Origin: Aristolochia californica
Lineage: Eukaryota; Streptophyta; Magnoliopsida; Piperales; Aristolochiaceae
NCBI GenBank assembly: GCA_029961685.1
Contig: JARWKL010000004.1
Span: 19,714,348-19,778,347, forward strand
Direction of reading: 5' to 3'
Length of the DNA stretch: 64,000 bases
The stretch's first letter is position 1. Each line of letters begins with the position of its first letter. Below are positions 39,301 to 54,200 of the stretch, in pieces. A program made the translations under genes and the position numbers. The notes beneath the pieces are model-generated. The model saw only the letters and a list, made by a program, of their open reading frames with translations. It did not search any database and had not been told where the DNA came from.

Positions 39301-41711
39301 ATAATAGCTCTGAATTTGATAAGAAAGAGATTTTTCTACACATGTTTTAAAAAATGGATATGCATTCTTGAAACATGTTAAAGATGTAAATGGCCTATGG
39401 TTCCAAACCTTTTAGAGAGAATAACATTAAATTTTTAAGTGAACGTGTGGTGGGATATTTACCCAAGTCAAACAAGCCATTATTTTGCCCATTTACAAAA
39501 AGCTAACCTAACGATCATAGATGATTGTAACAGGCTATATTTTGTATGGAATGACTTAAGGATTGGGAGTCAACAGTCAGATAAAAATCACCCGTCTCCC
39601 CCTTTTCTCGACGATTGCAGAACATGACATATAAAAACTAAAAAGTGTTTACAGTCCCTAAAAATTAAAGACACTTTTTGGAATTATGTCTCTCTCTATT
39701 TGTGCATTGTGAATTTCAATTTAGATGTATACTTTATTCTTACATCAAAACTTGAGTTTTCACTTTTCCTAGATCTCGCAAAAAAAAAAAAAAAAAAATC
39801 GGCAAATAGATCACTACAAAATGAAAATTTTAGAGTTTATGTACAGAAGAATTTAAAGCAATAAACTAATGTAAGTAAATAAAATTCATTCACACACCAC
39901 AAATTAACACAAAAGTTATGGTATCCAAGTTTGGGAAATTCCACTAGTTCAACCCATATAGCTCCGAATTTTATAAGAAATATATTTTTCTACACATGTT
40001 TTAAAAAATGGATATGCATGCTTGAAACATCTTCAAGATGAAAATGACCTATGGATCCAAACCTTTTAAAGAGAATAACATGAAATTCTCAAGTGAACGT
40101 GTGGTGAGATATTTACCCGAGTCAAACAAGCCATTAGTTTGCCCATTTACGAAAAGCTAACCTAACGATCATAGATGATTGTAAAGTGATTTATCATGGT
40201 AATGGGCTATATTTTTGTAAGTAATGACTTATGGATTGGGAGTCAACACTCAGTTAAAAATCCCCCGCCTCCCCTTTTTCCAAGACAATTGCAAAACCTG
40301 ATATATATAAAAACAAAAAAGAGTTTACAATCCAAAAAATTTATGAATACTTTTTGGAATTATCTCTCTCTACATTTGTGCATTGTGAATTTCCCTTTTA
40401 GATGTATATTTTTTTCTTAAATCAAAACTTGAGTTTTCACTTTCCCTTCATCTCGCAAACAAAAAAAAAATATATAAGGCAAATAGATCTCAACAAAATG
40501 AAAATTTTAGAGTTTAAGTATGGAAGAGTTTAAAGAAATAAACAAATGTAAGTAAAGAAAATTTATTCACACACCACAAATGAGCACAAAAATTATGTTA
40601 TCCAAGAGTTGGAAATTCCACTTGTTCAACCATAATAGCTCAGAATTTTATAAGAAAGAGATTTTTCTACACCTGGTTTAAAAAATGGATATGCATGCTT
40701 GAAACATATTAAAGATGCAAATGACCTATGGATCCAAACCTTTGAAAGAGAATAACATTAAATTCTCAAGTGAACGTGCAGTGGGCTATTTACCCGAGTC
40801 AAACAAGCCATTGTTTTGCCCATTTACAAAAAGCAGACCTAACAATCATAGATGATTGTAAAGTGATTTATCATGCGTAACGGGCTATATTTTTGTAAGG
40901 AATGACATATGCATTGGGAATCAACACTCAGTTAAAATTCCCTCGCCTCCCCCTTTTCCCGAAGATTTCAGAATATGATATATAAAAACTAAAAAGAGTT
41001 TATAATCCCTAAAAATTACTGACACTTTTTGGAATTATATCTCTTCTCATTTGTGCATTGTGCATTTCCATTTTAGATCTTTACTTTTTTCTTAAACCAA
41101 AACTTGAGTTTTCACTTTTTCATCATCTCGAAAAAAAAAAAAAAAAGATAAAAGGCAAATAGATCACAACAAGATGAAAATTTTAGAGTTTTTGTATAGA
41201 AAGAATTTAAAACAATAAACAAATGTTAGCAAAGAAAATTTATTCGCACACCACAAATGAACAAAAAAAATTTGTTATCCAAGTTTGGGTAATTCTGCAA
41301 GTTCAACAATAATAGCTCGGATTTTTATAAGAGAGATTTTTCTACATATGTTTTAAAAAATGGATATGCATGCCTGAAACATGATAAAGATGCAAATGAC
41401 CTATGGATCCAAACCTTTTCAAGAGAATAACATTAAATTCTCAAGTGAACGAGTGGTGGGATATTTACCTGAGTCAAACAAGCCATTATTTTGCCCATTT
41501 ACAAAAAGTTGGCGTAATGATCATAGATGATTGTAAAGTAATTTATCATGCGTAACGGGCTATATTTTTGTTAGGAATGACTTATGGATTGGGAGTCAAC
41601 ACTCAGTTAAAAATCCCCCGCCACCCCATTTTCCCGACAATAGCAGAACCTGATATATAAAAACTAAAAAGAGTTTGCAATCCCTAAAAATTACAGACAC
41701 TTTTTGGAATT
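36342..41711. repeat. Array block 7: echoes of the three-unit repeat and a two-unit pattern
   Basis: Units start at 36342, 37016, 37692, 38365, 39041, 39686, 40362 and 41037. The unit at 37692 resembles those at 32293 and 34320 (TTTACCCACGTCAAACAAG; AAAACTCAGTTC). That at 38365 resembles 32966 and 34991 (AAAATAGATAAAAGG; AACATGAAATTC). Units at 39041 and 40362 share GAGTTTAAG and GAAGAGTTTAAA, and the ends of the units before them share AATCCAAAAAATTTATGAA at about 39009 and 40330. A run of about 20 A at 39779-39798 replaces the usual A-rich run. Confidence 0.8.
39519..39536. other. 19 bp deletion between GTAA direct repeats
   Basis: In the unit at 39041 ATGATTGTAA is joined to CAGGCTATAT. 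Normal units have GTAA in GATTGTAAAG and again in GCGTAAC, 19 bp apart. One copy remains here, which fits slippage between them. Confidence 0.85.
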
Positions 41712-42194
41712 ATCTCCCTCTACATTTGTGCATTCTACATTTCCATTTTAGATGTATACTTTTTTCTTAAATCAAAACTTGAGTTTTCACTTTCCCTTCA
41801 TCTCGTAAACAAAAAAAAGAGATAAAAGGCAATTAGATCACATCAAAATGAAAGTTTTAGAGTTCATGTATGGAAAGAATTTAAAGAAATCAACAAATGT
41901 AAGAAAATAAAATTTATTCACAAACCACAAATTAACACAAAAGTCTTGTTATCCAAGTTTGGGTAATTCCACTAGTTCAACCCTAACAGCTCGGAATTTT
42001 ATAAGAAATAAATTTTTCTACACATGTTTTAAAAAAAAAGATATGCACACTTGAAACATGTTAAAGATGCAAATGACCTATGGATCCAAACCTTTTAAAG
42101 AGAATAACATTAAATTCTCTAGTGACCGTGAGGTAGGATATTTTCCCGAGTCAAACAAGCCATTATTTTGCCCATTTACAAAAAGTTGACCTAA

Positions 42195-42204
42195 CAATCA
42201 GCGT
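42195..42204. other. 26 bp deletion that defines subfamily A (first occurrence)
   Basis: Most units read GATCATAGATGATTG and then TTATCATGCGTAAC. Here AATCA joins GCGTAACGGG, with exactly 26 bp missing. The ends lie at two ATCAT copies. The same joint occurs at about 56143, 57417, 60093, 62811 and 63451, always with TATTTTCCCGAG or a one-base variant about 65 bp upstream. Confidence 0.9.
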
Positions 42205-44961
42205 AACGGGTTATATTTTTTTAAAGAATGACTTATGGATTGGGAGTCAACACTGAGTTAAAAATCCCCCGCCTCCCCCTTTTCCTGGCGACTGCAGAAC
42301 CTGATATATAAAAAATGAAAAACGTTTAAAATCGCTAAATATTACGGACACTTTTTGGAATTATCTCTCTCTACACTTCTTCATTGTGCATTTACATTTT
42401 AGATTTATTCTTTTTTCTTAAATCAAGACTTGAGTTTTCACTTTCGCTTCATCTTGGAAACAAAAAAAAGAGATAAAAGGCAAAAAGATCAGAACAAACT
42501 GAAAATTTTAGAGTTTATGTGTGGAAAGAATTTAAAGCAATAAATAAATCTAAGTAAAGTAAATTTATGCAAAAACCACAAATGAACATAAAAGTTTTGT
42601 TATCCAAGTTTGGGAAATTTCACTAGTTCAACCCTAATTGCTCGGAATATTGTAAGAAAGAGATTTTTCTACACATGTTTAAAAAATGGATATGCATGCT
42701 TGAAACATGTTAAAGATGCAAATGACCTATGGATCCAAACCTTTTATAGAGAATAACATTAAAATATCAAGTGAACATACGGTGGGATATTTACCCGAGT
42801 CAAACAAGCAATTATTTGGCCCATTTACAAAAATCTCACCTAATGATTATAGATGATTTTAAAGTGATTTATCATGAGTAACGGGCTATATTTTTGTAAG
42901 GAATGATTTATGGATTTGGAGTCAAACCTCCATTCAAAATCCCCGCCTCCCCCATTTCCGACGATTATAGAACCTGATATATATTAATACTTAAAAGTGT
43001 TTACAATCCCTAAAAATTATAGTCACATTTTGGAATTATCTCTCTCTACATTTGTGCATTCTACATTTCCATTTTAGATGTATAATAGTTTCATAAATCA
43101 AAACTTGAGTTTTCACTTTCCCATCATCTCGTAAACATAAAATAGAGATAAAGGCATTTAGATCATATCAAAATGAAAATATTAGAGTTTATGTATGGAA
43201 AGAATTCAAAGCAATAAGCAAATGTAAGTAATTAAAATTTATTCACACACCATAAAAAAACACAAAACTTTACCTATCCAAGTTTGGGAAATTCCATTAG
43301 TTCAACCCTAATAGCTCGGAATTTTGAAAGAAACAGATTTTTCTACACATGTTTTAAAAAATGGATATGCATGATTGAAACATGTTAAAGATGCAAATGA
43401 CCTGTGGATCCAAACCTTTTAAAGAGAATAACATTAAATTCTCAAGTGAACGTGTGGTGGGATATTTACACGAGTCAAACAAGTCATTATTATGCCCATT
43501 TACAAAAAGCTGACCTAACAATTATAGATGATTGTAATGTGATTAATCATGCGTAACGGGCTATATTTTTGTAAGAAATGACTTATCGATTGGGAGTAAA
43601 CACTCAGTTAAAAATCCCCCACCTCCCCCTGTTCGCAAACATTGCAGAACCTGATATATTAAGACTAAAAAGAGTTTACAATCCCTAAAAATTACAAACA
43701 CTTTTTGGTATTATCTCTCTCAACATTTGTGCATTGTGCATTTCCATTTTACATGTATATTTTTTTCTTAAATCAAAACTTAAGTTTTCACTTTCCCTTC
43801 ATCTCGTAAACAAAAAAAAAATAGATAAAAGGCAAATTGATAACAACAGACTAAAAGTTTTAGATTTTATCTTTGGAAAGAATTTAAAGCAAGCAAAAAA
43901 TGTGAGGACAAAAAAGTTATTTTCACGCCACAAATGAACACCAAAAATTTGTTATCCAAGTTTGAGAAATTTCACTAGTTCTACACTAATAGCTCGAAAT
44001 TTTTTAAGAAAGAGGTTTTTGTACAAATGTTTTAAAAAATGGATATGCAAGCTTGAAACATGTTAAAGATTCAAATGATCTATGGATCCAAATCTTTCAA
44101 AGAGAATAACATTAAATTCTCAAGTGCGCATACAGTGGGATATTTTCCAGGGTAAAACAAGCCATTATTTTGCCCATTTACAAAAAGCTGACCTAACGAT
44201 TATAGGTGATTGAATAGTGATTTATCATGCACAACGGGCTATTTTTGTTAAGAATGACTTATGGATTGGGAGTCAACACTCAGTTAAAAATCCCCTGACT
44301 CCCTCTTTTCCCTACGATTGTAGAACTTGGTATATAAAAACTTAAAAGAGTTTACGGTCCCAAAAAATTACAGACACTTTTTGGAAATATCTCTCTCTAC
44401 ATTTTTGCATTGTGCATTTCCATTTTTGATGTATACTTTTTTCTTAAATCAAAACTTGAGTTTTAACTTTCCCTTCATCTCGTAAACAAAAAAAAGAGAT
44501 AAAAGGCAAATAGATCACAACAAACTGAAAATTTTAGAGTTTATGTATGGAAATAATTTAAATCAATAAACAAATGTAAGTAAAGAAAATTTATTCACAC
44601 ACCACAAATGAACACAAAAGTTTCGTTATCCAAGTTTGGGAAATTCCACTAATTCAACCCTAATAGCTTGGAATTTTATAAGAAAGAGATTTTTCTACAC
44701 ATGTTTTAAAAAATGGATGTGCATGCTTGAAACATGTTAAAGATGCAAATGACCTATGGATCCAAGTCTTTTAAAGAGAATAACATTAAATTCTCAAGAG
44801 AACGTGTGGTAGGGTATTTACCCGAGTCAAACAAGCCATTATTTTGCCCATTTACAAAAAGCTGACCTAACGATCATACATGATTTTAAAGTGATTTATC
44901 ATGCATAACGGGCTATATTTTTGTAAGGAATGGCTTATGGATTGGGAGTCAACACTCAGTT

Positions 44962-44984
44962 AAAAATCCCCCTCTTCCTGACTA
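44962..44984. other. Shortened C-rich strip
   Basis: The unit at 44389 reads AAAATCCCCCTCTTCCTGAC. The GCCTCCCCC part is missing, making the unit 667 bp. The G-rich minus-strand pattern is lost here. Confidence 0.75.
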
Positions 44985-45511
44985 TTGATGTACCTGATAT
45001 ATAAAAACTAAAAAGAGCTTACAATCCCTAAAAATTACAAACACTTTTTGGAATTATCTCTCTCCCAATTTTTGCATTGTGCATTTCCATTGTAGATGTA
45101 AACTTTTTTCTTAAATAAAAACTTGATTTTTCACTTTCCCTTCATTTCGTAAAGAAAAAAAGAGATAAAAGGCAAATACAACACAACAAAATGAAAATTT
45201 TAAAGTTTTTGTATGGAAAGAATTTAAAGTATTGAACAAAGGTAAGAAAATAAAATTTATTGACACACCACAAATGAACACAAAATTTTTGCTATCCAAG
45301 TTTCGGTAATTCTACTAATTCAACCCTAATAGCTGGGAATTTTATAACGAAAGATTTTTCTACACATGTTCTAAAAAATAGATATGCCTCCTTGAAACAT
45401 GTTAAAGATACAAAGGACCTATGGATCCAAACCTTTTAAAGATAATAAAATTAAATTCTCAAGTGAACGTGCGGTGGGATATTTACCCGAGTCAAACAAG
45501 CCATTATTTTA

Positions 45512-45525
45512 CCATTTACGGACAG
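45512..45525. other. Junction of a 194 bp deletion; 481 bp unit
   Basis: In the unit at 45056 ACCATTTAC is joined to GGACAGTTTTTGG. This fuses the segment before AAAAAGCTGACC to the end of the unit and removes the C-rich strip and the TATA-like tail. TTAC is present on both sides in normal units, a four-base microhomology. Confidence 0.9.
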
Positions 45526-48223
45526 TTTTTGGAATTATCTCTCTCTCCATTTGTGCATTGTGCATTTCCATTAAAGATGTATACTTTTTTCTTAAATCAT
45601 AACTTGGGTTAATACTTTCCCTTCAACTCGTAAACAAAAAAAAGAGATAAAAAGCAAATAGATCACAACAAAATGAAAATTTTAGAGTTTATGTATGGAA
45701 TGAATTTAAAGCAATAAAAAAAATGTAAGTAAAGAAAATTTATTCACACACCACAAATGAACACAAGTTTTGTTATCTAAGTTTTGGAAATTTCACTATT
45801 TCAGCCCTAAAAGATCGAAATTTCATAAGAAAGAGATTTTTCTACACATATTTTTAAAAATGGATATGCATGCTTGAAACATGTTAAAGATGCAAATGAC
45901 CTATGGATCCAAATTTTTTAAAGAGAATAACATTAAATTCTCAAATGAACGTGCGGTGGGATATTTACCCGAGTCAAACAAGCCATTATTTTACCCATTT
46001 ACAAAGAGCTGACCTAACAATCATAGATGATTTTAAAGTGATTTATCAAGCATAATGGGATATATTTTTTTAAGGAATGACTTATGGATTGAGACTCAAC
46101 ACTCAGTTAAAAATCCTCCACCTCCCCTTTTTCTCGACGAGTGCAGAACCTGATATATAAAAACTAAAAAGAGTTTACAATCCCTAAGAATTACAGACAA
46201 TTTTTGGAATTATTTCTCTCTACGTTTGTGCATTGTGCATTTCCATTTTAGATGTATACTTTTTTCTTAAATCAAAACTTGAGTTTTCACTTTCCCTTCA
46301 TCTCGTAAACAAAGAAAAGAGATAAAAGGCAAATAGATCACGGCAAAATGAAAATTTTTGAGTTTATGAATGGAAAGAATTTAAAGCTATAAACAAATGT
46401 AAGTAAAGAAAATTTATTCACTCATAAAAAATAAACACAAATGTTTTGTTATCCAAGTTTGGGAAATTCCACTTGTTCAACCCTAATAGCTCGGAATTTT
46501 ATAAGAAAGAGATTTTTTTACACATGTTTTAAAAATGGATATGCATGCTTGAAACTTGTTAAAGATGCAAATGAAAAATGGATCCAAACCTTTTAAAGAG
46601 AATAACATAAAATTCTTGAGTGAACTTGCGGTGGGATATTTACCCGAGTCAAACAAACTATTATTTTGCCCACTTACAAAATGCTGACCTAACGATCATT
46701 GATGATTGTAAAGTGGTTTATCAAGCGTAACAAGCTATATTTTTTTAAGGAATGACTTATGGATTGGGAGTCAACTCTCAGTTAAAAATCCCCTGCCTCC
46801 TCCTTTTCCAAACGATTGCAGAACTTGATATAAAAAAAGTAAAAATATTTTGCAATCCCTAAAAATTACAGACATTTTTTTAAATTATCACTCTCTACAT
46901 TTATTCATTGTGCATTTCCATTATATTTGTATACTTTTTTATTAAATAAAAACTAGACTTTTCACTTTCCCTTCATCTTGTGAACAAAAAAAGAGACAAA
47001 AGGCAAACAGATCAAAACAAAATGACAATTTTAGAGTATATGAATGGAAAGAATTTAAAGCAATAAAAAAATGTAAGTAAAAAAAAATTATTCACACACC
47101 ACAAATGAACACAAAAGTTTTGTTATCCAAGTTTGAGAAATTCCTCTAGTTCAACACTAATAGCTCATAATTTTATATGAAAGAGATTTTTCTACACATC
47201 TTTTAAAAAATGGATATGCATGCTTGAAACATGTTAAATATGAAAAAGCCCTATGGATCCAAACCTTTTAAAGAGAATAGCAATAAATTTTCAAATGAAG
47301 TGTGATATTTACCCGAGTCAAACAAGCCATTATTTTTCCCATTTACAAAAAGTTGACCTAACGATCATAGATGATTGTAAAGTGATTTAACATGCACAAT
47401 GAGCTATATTTTTGTAAGGAATGACTTATGGATTGGGAGTCAACACTTAATTAAAAATGCCCCCCTCCCCCTTTTCCCGAAGATTGCAAAACCTGATATA
47501 TAAAAACTAAAAAGAGTTTACAATCCCTAAAAATTATAGATACTTTTTGGAATTATCTCTCTCGATATTTGTGCATTGTGCGGTTCCATTTTAGATGTAT
47601 ACTTTTTTTCTTAAATAGAAACTTGAGTTTTCACTTTCCCTTCATCTCGTAAACAAAAAAAGAGATAATAGGCAAATAAATCACAACAAGATGAAAATTT
47701 TAGAGTTTATATATGGAAAGAATTTAAAGCAATAAACAAATGTAAGTAAATAAAATATATTCACGCACCGCAAATGAACACGAAATTTTTTGTTTTTGGG
47801 AAATTCCACTAGTTCAACACTAATAGCTCAGAATTTTATATGAAAGAGATTTTTCTACTCGTGTTTTAACAAATAGATATGCATGCTTGAAACATGTTGA
47901 ATATGAAAATGACCTATGGATCCAAACCTTTTAAAGAGAATAACATTAAATTCTCAAGTGAACGTGCGGTAGGATATTTGCCCGAGTCAAACAAGCCATT
48001 ATTTTGCCCATTTACAAAAAGTTAACCTAACGATCATAGATGATTGTAAAGTGATTTATCATATGTAATGGGCTATATTTTTGTAAGGAATGACTTATGG
48101 ATTGGGAGTCAACTCTCAGTTATAAATCGCTTGCCTCCCCCTTTTCCAAATGATTACAGAACCTGATATATAAAAACTAATAGAGTTTACAATCCCTAAA
48201 AATTATAGACACTTTTTGGAATT

Positions 48224-51200
48224 ATCTCTCTCCACATTTGTACATTGTACATTTCCATTATAGATTTATACATTTTTCTTAAGTCAAAACTTGAGTTTTC
48301 ATTTTCCCTACATCTCGTAAACAAAAAAAGAGATAAAAGGAAAATAGATCTCAACAAAATGAAAATATTAGAGTTTATGTATGGATATAATTTAAAGCAA
48401 AAAACAAATGTATGTAAAGAAAATTTATTCACACACCACAAATGAACACAAAATTTTTGTTATCCAAGTTTGGGAAATACCAGTAGTACAACCCTTATTG
48501 CTCGGAATTTTATAAGAAAGAAATTTTTTTACACATGTTTTAAAAAAATGATATGGATGCTTGAAACATGTTGAAGTTGCAAATGACCTATGGATCCAAA
48601 CCTTTTAAAGAGAATAACATTAAATTCTCAAGTGAACATGCGGTGGGATATTTACCCGAGTCAAATAAGCCACTATTTTTCCCACTTACAAAAATTTGAC
48701 CTAACGATTATAGATGATTGTAAAGTGGTTAATCATGCGTAACGGGCTATATTTTTGTAAGGAATGACTTATGGATTGGGAGTCAATTCGCAGTTAAAAA
48801 TCCCCCGCTTCCTCCTTTTCTAGACGATTCCAGAACCAAATATAAAAAAACTAAAAAGAGTTTACAATCCCTAAAAGTTATGGACAATTTTTGGATTTAT
48901 CTTTCTCTACATTTGTGCAATGTGCATTTCCATTATATACGTATGCTTTTTTATTAAATCAAAACTTGAGTTTCCACTTTCCCTTCATCTCGTAAACAAA
49001 AAAAAAAATGAGATAAAAGGCAAATAGATCACAACAAAATGAAAATATTAGAGTTTATGTATGGAAAGAATTTAAATCAATAAACAAATGCAAGTAAAGA
49101 ACATTTACTCTCACACCACAAATGAACACAAAAGTTTTGTTATCCAAGTTTGGGAAATTCTACTAGTTCAGCCCGTATAGCTCGGAATTTTATAAGAAAG
49201 AGATTTTTCTACACATATTTTAAAAAATGGATATGCATGCTTGAAAAATGTTAAAGATGCAAATGACCTATGGATCCAAACCTTATAAAGAGAATAACAT
49301 TAAATTCTCAAGTGAACGTGCAGTGAGATATTTACCCGAGTCAAACAAGCCATTATTTTGCCCATTAACTAAAAGCTGACCTAACGATAATAGATGATTG
49401 TAAAGTGATTGATCATGCATAAATGGCTATATTTTTGTAAGGAATGGCTTATAGATTGGGACTTAACACTCAGTTAAAAATTCCCTGCCTCCCCCTTTTG
49501 CCAACGATTGCAAAACCTGATATCTAAAAACTAAAAAGAGGTTACAATCCCTAAAAATTACAGACACTTTTTGGAATTATTTCTCTCTACATTTGTGCAT
49601 TGTCTTTTTCCATTTTGGATCTATATTTTTTTCTTTAATCAAAACTTGAGTTTTCACTTTCCCTTGATCTCGTAAACAAAAAAAGAGATAAAAGGAAAAA
49701 AGATCACAACAAAATGAAGATTTTAGAGTTTATGTATGTAATAATTTAAATAAAAAAATATATAAGTAAAGAAAATTTATTCACACACCACAAATGAACA
49801 CAAAAGTTTTGTTATCCAAGTTTGGGAAATTCAACAAGTTCAACCCTAATAGCTCAAAATTTTGTTAGAAATAGATTTTTCGACACAAGTTTTAAAAAAT
49901 GGATATGCATGCATTGAAACATGTTAAAGATGCAAATGACCTATGAATCCTCACCTTTTAAAGAGAATAACATTAAATTCTCAAGTGAACGTGCGGTGGG
50001 ATAATTACCCGAGTCAAACAAGCCATTATTTTGCCCATTTACAAAAAGCTGACCTAACGATCATAGATGATTGTAAAGAGATTGATCATGCATAAATGGC
50101 TATATTTTTTTAAGGAATGGCTTATAGATTGGGACTCAACACTCAATTAAAAATCCCCCACCTCGCCCTTTTCCCGATGATTGCAGACCCTGATATATAA
50201 AAACTAAAAAGAGTTTATAATCCCTAAGAATTATAGGCACTTTTTGGAATTATCTCTCTCTAAATTTGTGCATTGTGCATTTCCATTTTAGATGTATACA
50301 TTTTTCTTAAATCAAAACTTGATTTTTCACTTTGTCTTCATCTCATAAATAAAAAAAAAGAAAATAGGAAAATAGATCACAAAAAAATGAAAATTTAAGA
50401 GTTGATGTATGGAAAGAATTTAAAGCAATAAATTAATGTAAGTTAAGAAAATTTATTTACACACCAAAAATGAACACAAATGTTTTTTTATGAAAGCTTG
50501 GGAAATTTCACTAGTCCAACCCTAATAGCTCAGAATTTTATAAGAAAAAGAGATTTTTCTACACATGTTTTAAAAAATGGATATGCATGCTTGAAATATT
50601 TTAAAGATGCAAATGACCTATGGATCCAAACCTCTTAAAGAGAATAACATTAAATTCTCAAGTGAACGTGCGGTGGGAAATTTACCCGAGTCAAACAAGA
50701 CATTATTTTGCCCATTTAAAAAAAGCTGACTTAACTATCAAAGGTGATTGTAATGTTATTTATCATGCGTAACAGGCTATATTTTTTCAAAGAATGACTT
50801 ATGGTTTGGGATTCAACACTCAGTTAATAATCCTCTGCCTCCCCCTTTTCCCGATGATTGCAAAACCTGATATATAAAAACTAAAAAGAGTTTACAATCC
50901 CTTAAAATTACAGACACTTTTTGGAATTATCTCTCTCTATATTTGTGCATTGTGCATTTCCATTTTAGATGTATACTTCTTTCTTAAATAAAAACTTGAG
51001 TTTTCACTTTCCCTTCATCTCGTAAACAAAAAAAAAAGAGTTAAAAGGCAAATAGATCACAACAAAATGAAAATTTTAGAGTTGATGTATGGAAAAAATT
51101 CAAAGCAATAAACAAATACAAGTAAAGAAAATTTATTCAAAAACCATAAATGAACAAAAAAGTTTTGTTGTCCAAGTTTGGGAAATTCCACTAGTTCAAC

Positions 51201-54200
51201 CATAATAGCTCGGAATTTTAAAAGAAAGAGATATTTCTACACATGTTTTAAAAAATGGATATGCATGTTTGAAACATGTTAAAGATGCAAATGACCTAAG
51301 GATCCAAACCTTTTAAAGAGAATAACATTAAACTCTCAAGTGAATGTGTGGTGGGATATTTACCCGAGTCAATCAAGCCATTATTTCGCCCATTTACAAA
51401 AAGATGGCCTAACGATCATAGATGATTGTAAAGTGACTTATCATGCATAACGAGCAATATTTTTTTAAGGAATGACTTATTGATTGGGTGTCAACACTCA
51501 GTTAAAATTCCCTTCCCTCCTTGTCCCGACGATTGCAGAACCTGATATATAAAAACTAAAAATAGTTTACAATCGCTAAAAATTAGTGACACTTTTTGGA
51601 ATTATCTCTCTCTATATTTTTGCATTGTGAATTTCCATTATAGATGTTTACTTTTTTCTTAAATCAAAACATGATTTTTCACTTTCCCTTCATCTCGTAT
51701 AGAAAAAAAAGAAATAATAGGAAAAAAGATCACAACAAAATGAAAAATTTGGAGTTCATTTATAGAAATAATTTAAAGCAATAAACAAATGTAAGTAAAG
51801 ACAATTTATTCACACAACACAAATGAACACAAAAGTTTTGTTATCCAAGTTTGGGAAATTCCACTAGTTCAACCCTAATAGCTTAGAATTTTATAAGCAA
51901 AATATTTTTTTACTCATGTTTTTAAAAAAGGATATGGATGCTTGAAACATGTTAAAGATTCAAATGACCTATGGATCCAAACCTTTTAGAGAGAATAACA
52001 TTAAATTCTCAAGTGAACGAGCGGTGGGATATTTACTCGAGTCAAATAAGCCATTATTTTGCCCATTTAAAAAAAACTTACCTAAAGATCAAAGATGATT
52101 GTAAAGTAATTTATCATGCGTAATGGGCAATAATTTTTTAAGGAATGACTTATGGTTTGGGTGTTAACACTCATTTAAAAATCCCCCGCCTCCCCCTTTT
52201 CCCGACAATTGCAAAACCTGATATATAAAAAATAAAAAGAGTTTAAAATCCCTAAAAATTACAAACACTTTTTGGAATTATCTCTCTCTACATTTGTGCA
52301 TTGTGCATTTCCATTTTAGATGTATATTTTTTTCTTAAATAAAAACTTGAGTTTTCACTTTCCCTTCATCTGGTAAATAAAAAAAAGAGTTAAAAGGCAA
52401 ATAGATCACAACAAAATGAAAATTTTAGAGTTTATGTATGGAAAGAATATAAAGCAATAAAAAAATGTAAGTAAGGAAAATTTATTCACACACCACAAAT
52501 GAACACAAAAGTTTTGTTATCAGTGTTTGGGAAATTCCACTAGTTCAACCCTAATAGCTTGGAATTTTATAAGAAAGAGATTTTTCTACAAATGTTTTAA
52601 AAAATGTATATGCATGCTTGAAACATGTTAAAGATGCAAATGACCAATGGATCCAAACCTTTTAAATGGAATAAAATTAAATTCTCAAGTGAACGTGCGG
52701 TGGGATATTTACGTGAGTCAAACAAGCGTTTATTTTTCCCATTTACAAAAAGCTGACCTAACGATCATAGATGATTGCAAAGTGATTTATCATGCGTAAC
52801 TGGCTATATTTTTGTAAGGAATGACTAAAGGATTGGGAGTCAACACTCCGTTAAAATTTCCCCGCCTCCCCTTTTTCCCGACAATTGCAGAACCTGATAT
52901 TGAAAAACTAAAAAGAGTTTACAATCCCTAAAAATTACAGACACTTTTTGGAATTATTTCTCTCTAAATTTGTGCACTGTGCATTTCCATTTTAGATGTA
53001 TCCTTTTTTCATAAATAAAAACTTGATTTTGTACTGTCCCTTCATCTCGTACAAAAAAAAAAGAGATAAAAGGCAAATAGATATTGGCAAAATGAAAATT
53101 TTAGAGAGTATGTATTGAAATAATTTAAAGCAATAAACCAATGTATGTAAAGAAAATTTATTCACACACCAAAAATGAACACAAAGGTTTTGTTATCCAA
53201 GTTTGGGAAATTCTACTTGTTAAATCCTAATAGCTCGGAATTTTATAAGAAAGAGATTTTTCAACACATGTTTTAAAAAATGGGTATGCATGCTTGAAAC
53301 ATGTTAAAGATGCAAATGACCTATGGATCCTGACCATTTAAAGAGAATAACATTAAATTCTAAAGTGAACGTGCGGTGGGATATTTACCCGAATCAAACA
53401 AACCATTATTTTGCCCATTTACGAAAAACTGACCTAACTATCATAGATGACTGCAAAGTGATTTATCATGCGTAACATACTATATTTTTGTAAGGAATGA
53501 CTAATGGATTGGGTGTCAACACTCAATTAAAAATTCCCTGCCTCCCCCTTTTCACGATGATTGCAGAACCTGATATATAAAAATTAAATACAGTTTACAA
53601 TCTCTAAAAATTTCAAATGCTTTTTGGAATTATCTCTCTCAACATTTATGCATTGTGCCTTTCCATTTTAGATCAATACTTTTTCTTAAATCAAAACTTG
53701 AGTTTTCACTTTCCCATCATCTCGTAAACAAAAATAAAAAATAAAAGGAAAATAGATCACAACAAAATGAAAATTTTAGAGTTGATGTATAGAAATAATT
53801 TAAAGCAATAAACAAATTTAAGTAAAGAAAATTTATTTACACACCACAAATGAACACAAAAATTTTGTTATGCAAGTTTGGGATATTCCACTAGGTCAAC
53901 CCCAATAGCTTGGAATTTCATAAGAAAGAAATTTTTCTACAGATGCTTTAAAAAATGGATATGCATGCTTGAAACATGTTAAAGATGCAAATGACCTATG
54001 GATCCAAACCTTTTAAAGAGAATAACATTAAATTCTCAAGTGAACGTTCGGTGGGTTATTTACCCGAGTCAAACAAGGCATTATTTTGCCCATTTTCAAA
54101 AAGCTGACCTAACTATCATAGATGCTTGTAAAGAGATTTATCATGCGTAATGGGCTATATTTTTGTAAGGAATGACTAATGGATTGGGAGCTAACACTCA

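Larger units (their letters stand above)
41712..48223. repeat. Array block 8: first A/B pair, a D-type unit and ordinary units
   Basis: Units start at 41712 (type A), 42363 (type B), 43038 (partly A-like), 43713, 44389, 45056 (type D, shortened), 45537, 46212, 46887 and 47555. A is marked by GCATTCTACATTTCC, TATTTTCCCGAG and a 26 bp deletion. B is marked by AAAAGATCAGAACAAACTG, TTTTATAGAGAATAAC and AATTGCTCGG. D is marked by CAACACAACAAAATG and GCTATCCAAGTTTCGGTAAT. All three types return 14-21 kb to the right. Confidence 0.85.
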
